Below, in pieces: positions 14,207-16,587 of a stretch of DNA of 16,587 bases. Within the stretch, counting starts at the first letter, position 1. Each line of letters begins with the position of its first letter. The position numbers and the translations under genes are program-made. The notes below the pieces were generated by a model. That model saw only the letters and a list, made by a program, of their open reading frames with translations, ran no database searches and was not told where the DNA came from. This DNA comes from Pseudomonadota bacterium (GTDB lineage: Bacteria; Desulfobacterota; Desulfovibrionia; Desulfovibrionales; Desulfovibrionaceae), in assembly GCA_023399375.1 (NCBI GenBank), contig JAEWPX010000161.1:1-16587 (forward strand). The letters are read 5' to 3'.

Positions 14207-14640
14207 CGTCCGGCCTCCCGGGCCTTGGCCGGCGGCGCTTCGGCCCCGTCCTGCCCTTGCGCGGCCTCGGCTTCGGCTGCCGCGGCGGCCTTGGCCGCCT
14301 TGGCCGCCTCGACCATGGCCGCGCTGGCCGCGGCCTTCATGCGGAAATAGTGGTCGAGCAACCGGCGGATCTGGACCATCCACTTGTCGTCGGGGAATTT
14401 GCGGAAAAGGTAGTCCAGCCGCTCCAGACGCTTGTCAAAGGACGAGGAGCCGGCCGGCCCGTCCAGGGCCACGGGTTCGCCCTCGACCACGAGGTGGGTC
14501 ACGCCCATGGAGTCGAAGCGGTCGAGCAGGCTTTCGGAAAGTTCGGAGCCGGCCGCGGCCACGGCGATGCCGTCTGGCCGGGCCACGGGCTTGGCCAGGA
14601 TCATGCCCGGCCGCGCCAGGTCGAGGGGGATTTTCTGCAT
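14203..14640 (-). CDS. 145-residue protein with HD-GYP-type N-terminal region and Ala-rich tail
   Basis: I choose the start at 14640 (MQKIPLDLARPGMILAKPV), 13 bp after the dprA stop. AAGGAC lies about 9 nt upstream, and the preceding in-frame residues look non-coding. Residues about 1-55 (DLARPGMILAKPVARPDGIA ... LLDRFDSMGVTHLVVEGE) resemble the small N-terminal module that precedes HD-GYP phosphodiesterase domains. Here no HD-GYP domain follows. Residues about 65-105 are helical and charged, and about 103-145 form an Ala/Glu/Lys low-complexity tail. The stop overlaps the HDOD start by 4 bp, so the two are probably made together. It may be a regulatory subunit working in trans with the HDOD protein; that is inference. 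There is no signal peptide, so it is cytoplasmic. Confidence 0.75.
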   Translation of the reverse strand: MQKIPLDLARPGMILAKPVARPDGIAVAAAGSELSESLLDRFDSMGVTHLVVEGEPVALDGPAGSSSFDKRLERLDYLFRKFPDDKWMVQIRRLLDHYFRMKAAASAAMVEAAKAAKAAAAAEAEAAQGQDGAEAPPAKAREAGR

Positions 14641-14653
14641 GGTCTGGCTGTCC

Positions 14654-15946
14654 TTACGCGTCCCTCGTGTAGTACATGCCCGGCAATTTCCGCACAAGTC
14701 CCTTGAGTTCCAAAAGGACCAGGGCGCGGCTCACCGCGCCGGACGCGGCGGACAGGCGCGAGGCCAGCGCGTCGATGTGCAGCCGGCCGGACTCGCCGAG
14801 CAGGGCGAACACGTCGGCCTCCAGCCCCTCCAGGCCGGAGACGTCCGGCGGCGACGGGGCCGTTTGCGACGGCGCAGGCTCTTTTGCGGGACGGGGCGGC
14901 GGCGCGGGAGACGGCGCGCAAGGCGGTACGTCGACTGAGGGCCGCACAGCCGGCCGCACGGCCACGGGCGGCGCGGCCCGGGGCGCGTTCACGAAACCGG
15001 CGAGCTCCCGGGACAGGGCGGCCACGATGTCGTCCGCCGTCTGCACCAGCCGCGCGCCCTGGGCAAGCAGCGCATGGCAGCCGGCGAAGCTCGGCAGATT
15101 CACGGGCCCGGGCATGGCGAACACTTCGCGCCCCTGCTCCAGGGCGGCCCGCGCGGTGATGAGGCTGCCCGAACGGGCCGCCGCCTCCACGACCAGCACG
15201 CCCAGGGACAGCCCGGCGATGATGCGGTTGCGGATGGGAAAGTTCTGCGCCTGGGGCGGCGTGCCGGGCGCGAATTCGCTGACCACCGCGCCCGAGGCGG
15301 CGAGCGCGCGCCACACGTCCAGGTTGGCGTCGGGATAGACCAAATCGAGCCCGGTGCCGCACACGGCAAGGGAGCGCCCGGGACCCGTCAGGCCGCCCAG
15401 GTGCGCCTGGCGATCGATGCCGAAGGCCAGGCCCGAAACCACGGTGATGCCGGCCGCGGCCAGCCCGGCGGCGATCTCGTGGGCCTGGGCGAAGCCGTAG
15501 CGCGAGCACTGCCTGGCCCCGACCATGGCCACGCACGGCCCGGAGAGCAGGCGCGCGTCGCCGACGACGTAGAGCGCCGCCGGCGGGTCGGGCAGCTCGC
15601 GCAACCGCGCCGGGTAGGCGGGGTGAAAATAGGGAATGGGGAGCAGGCCCTTTTTCGCCGCCGCTTCCATCTCGCGCCGCGCCGCCGGGGTGGACGCGCC
15701 GCGGGAGAGGGCTCCGGCGGCCGCGTCGTTGCAAAGCCCCTGCGGCCCAAAGGAGCGGGCGTCGTCCAGGGCGGCGACGGCGGAATCGTAGCGTTCGAAT
15801 ATGCGCTTCCAGGTCCGGGGGCCGATGCCCGGGGCATGGCGTAGGCGCAAACAGGCCTCGAGTTCGGCCAAAAAGGCCGCATCGCCCGTCCAGCCGACAG
15901 GGCCGACCGGTGCGACAGGGGGCGAGGCGACGGCGTCCGTGGTCAT
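14654..15946 (-). CDS. dprA: DNA processing protein DprA
   Basis: The 430-residue protein is DprA (Smf), which binds single-stranded DNA and loads RecA during natural transformation and recombination. Residues about 28-60 form an N-terminal helix-hairpin-helix/SAM region (LRHAPGIGPRTWKRIFERY). Residues about 95-312 form the Rossmann-like core with MVGARQCSRYG (141-151), VVSGLAFGIDRQAH (169-182), GTGLDLVYP (197-205), SEFAPGTPPQ (223-232), NFPIRNRIIAGLS (235-247) and EAAARSGSLITARAALEQGREVF (254-276). A Pro/Ala linker (about 322-370) leads to a winged-helix DprA C-terminal domain (about 371-428). The start overlaps the cpoB stop as ATGA and has no strong ribosome-binding site, so coupling is likely. 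DprA occurs widely in non-competent bacteria, so its presence alone does not prove transformation. Confidence 0.95.
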   Translation of the reverse strand: MTTDAVASPPVAPVGPVGWTGDAAFLAELEACLRLRHAPGIGPRTWKRIFERYDSAVAALDDARSFGPQGLCNDAAAGALSRGASTPAARREMEAAAKKGLLPIPYFHPAYPARLRELPDPPAALYVVGDARLLSGPCVAMVGARQCSRYGFAQAHEIAAGLAAAGITVVSGLAFGIDRQAHLGGLTGPGRSLAVCGTGLDLVYPDANLDVWRALAASGAVVSEFAPGTPPQAQNFPIRNRIIAGLSLGVLVVEAAARSGSLITARAALEQGREVFAMPGPVNLPSFAGCHALLAQGARLVQTADDIVAALSRELAGFVNAPRAAPPVAVRPAVRPSVDVPPCAPSPAPPPRPAKEPAPSQTAPSPPDVSGLEGLEADVFALLGESGRLHIDALASRLSAASGAVSRALVLLELKGLVRKLPGMYYTRDA

Positions 15947-16587
15947 TTGGGCAGGGTCTGCAGTTTCTGGCGCACCACGGAGGCCAGCTCCGCGTCGGGA
16001 TAATCCTTGAGGTAGCGTTCGAGCGTGGCCCGGGCGGCGGGCATGTCGCCGGCCTTTTCCTGGGCCATGGCCATCTTGTACAGGGCGTCGGCGGCCTTGC
16101 CGTGTCCGGGCCAGCCCTTGGCCACCTTTTCGAAATCCGTCGTGGCCGTCTTGTAATCGCCGGCGGCGTAGGCGCTCTCCCCCACCCAGTAGAGGGCGCT
16201 CGGGGCAAGCGGACTCGTCGGATGGGCGGCGGCGAAGGATTCGAAGGCCGCCTTGGCCGCCTTGGCGTTGCCGTTGATCGCCTGTTGCAGGGCCAGGTTG
16301 TATTCCTCTTTCTCGGCCGGGGAAGCGGCTTCGGCCGTGCTCCCCGGACGACCGCCCTTGGCGGCGTCGGCCTTGGCCGCGGCGGGCGGCGTTTCGGCAG
16401 GAGGGGACGGCGGCGCGGTTTCGGGAGACGCCGGCGTAGCCGTGGCGGACGGCCCGTACGGGACGGGCGGCGTCGCGGCCCGGTCGGCGGCGATGGCCGC
16501 CTCGGGCGTGGCCGGGGCGATACGGCCCATGGCGCGCCGGTCTTTGGACGACACGGGCGCGGGTTGCGGCCGCGCGGCGGCGGGGGG
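15943..16587 (-). CDS. cpoB: CpoB/YbgF-like TPR protein, 5' end outside the window
   Basis: The reading frame stays open through the right edge of the window. A GTG at 16554 is possible but has no ribosome-binding site, so I treat the gene as cut off at its 5' end. From the edge to about 16310 the protein is a Pro/Ala/Thr-rich linker. From about 16308 to 15950 three tetratricopeptide repeats follow: EEYNLALQQAINGNAKAAKA, then ALYWVGESAYAAGDYKTATT and ALYKMAMAQEKAGDMPAARA, each with the spaced Ala/Gly/Pro pattern. This is the classical C-terminal part of YbgF/CpoB, a periplasmic protein that coordinates peptidoglycan synthesis with Tol-Pal outer-membrane constriction. A signal peptide and coiled coil would be expected beyond the edge. 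The gene overlaps dprA by 4 bp. Another TPR lipoprotein such as BamD is less likely because of the linker. Confidence 0.75.
   Translation of the reverse strand, partial: PPAAARPQPAPVSSKDRRAMGRIAPATPEAAIAADRAATPPVPYGPSATATPASPETAPPSPPAETPPAAAKADAAKGGRPGSTAEAASPAEKEEYNLALQQAINGNAKAAKAAFESFAAAHPTSPLAPSALYWVGESAYAAGDYKTATTDFEKVAKGWPGHGKAADALYKMAMAQEKAGDMPAARATLERYLKDYPDAELASVVRQKLQTLPK

Noticed and set aside
15070..15110. DprA reads AGCH where many homologues have GCN or GSN
   Set aside because: As I recall, the Streptococcus pneumoniae DprA has a similar GCH sequence, so this is ordinary family variation.
14270..16400. Repeated GCCTTGGCCGCCTTGG-type sequence at about 14290, 16250 and 16370
   Set aside because: It encodes Ala-Lys-Ala-rich stretches in two different proteins and is explained by shared codon choice, not by a dispersed repeat or array.
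1..16587. CRISPR arrays, tRNA genes, insertion sequences, toxin-antitoxin pairs or att sites
   Set aside because: I saw no regularly spaced direct repeats, cloverleaf-like sequence, transposase motifs or target-site duplications. The only recombinase is a housekeeping-type Xer protein.

Overview
The window is a GC-rich, gene-dense bacterial chromosome segment. The gene set (Tad/Flp pilus genes, an AddAB-type recombination pair, DprA, XerC, CpoB/YbgF, and HDOD plus GGDEF signalling proteins), the very high GC and the style of the intergenic hairpins suggest a Deltaproteobacterium of the Desulfovibrio / Solidesulfovibrio kind. That assignment is from recognition only; no search was run. No rRNA, tRNA, CRISPR array, transposase or prophage gene was seen.

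Layout. (1) 1-201: a non-coding stretch packed with GC hairpins, at the 3' end of the pilus operon. (2) 202-4186, minus strand: a Tad pilus operon in the order cpaB, cpaC (secretin), an 88-residue lipoprotein, cpaE/tadZ. Genes are 14 bp overlapping to 37 bp apart. The motor and platform genes (cpaF, tadB, tadC), the prepilin and the prepilin peptidase are not in view. (3) 4187-4476: a divergent intergenic region. (4) 4477-10649, plus strand: addA and addB, joined by a GTGA overlap, encoding a helicase-nuclease for double-strand-break end processing. (5) 10650-10795: convergent spacer with a 39-nt homopurine tract and two strong hairpins. (6) 10796-11293, minus: an unrecognised secreted 165-residue protein with visibly lower GC. 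(7) 11466 to the right edge, minus strand: six tightly packed genes in the order cpoB (5' end cut by the window), dprA, an Ala-tailed 145-residue protein, an HDOD protein, a GGDDF response regulator and xerC. All junctions are overlaps or gaps of 13 bp or less.

How the genes may work together. cpaB/cpaC/lipoprotein/cpaE supply the periplasmic and outer-membrane channel and the polar localisation factor of a Tad pilus. AddAB resects DNA ends for RecA, DprA loads RecA on incoming single-stranded DNA, and XerC resolves chromosome dimers. The signalling trio between dprA and xerC looks like a c-di-GMP or cell-cycle type regulatory unit embedded in this housekeeping operon.

The points most worth a second look are the tiny lipoprotein in the slot where CpaD sits in other Tad loci, the TadZ P-loop lacking its lysine, the AddA lacking an N-terminal Q-motif region, the two related hairpin/pyrimidine-tract intergenic elements, and the conserved-looking signalling trio. 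I see no clear evidence for a wholly new defence or mobile system.
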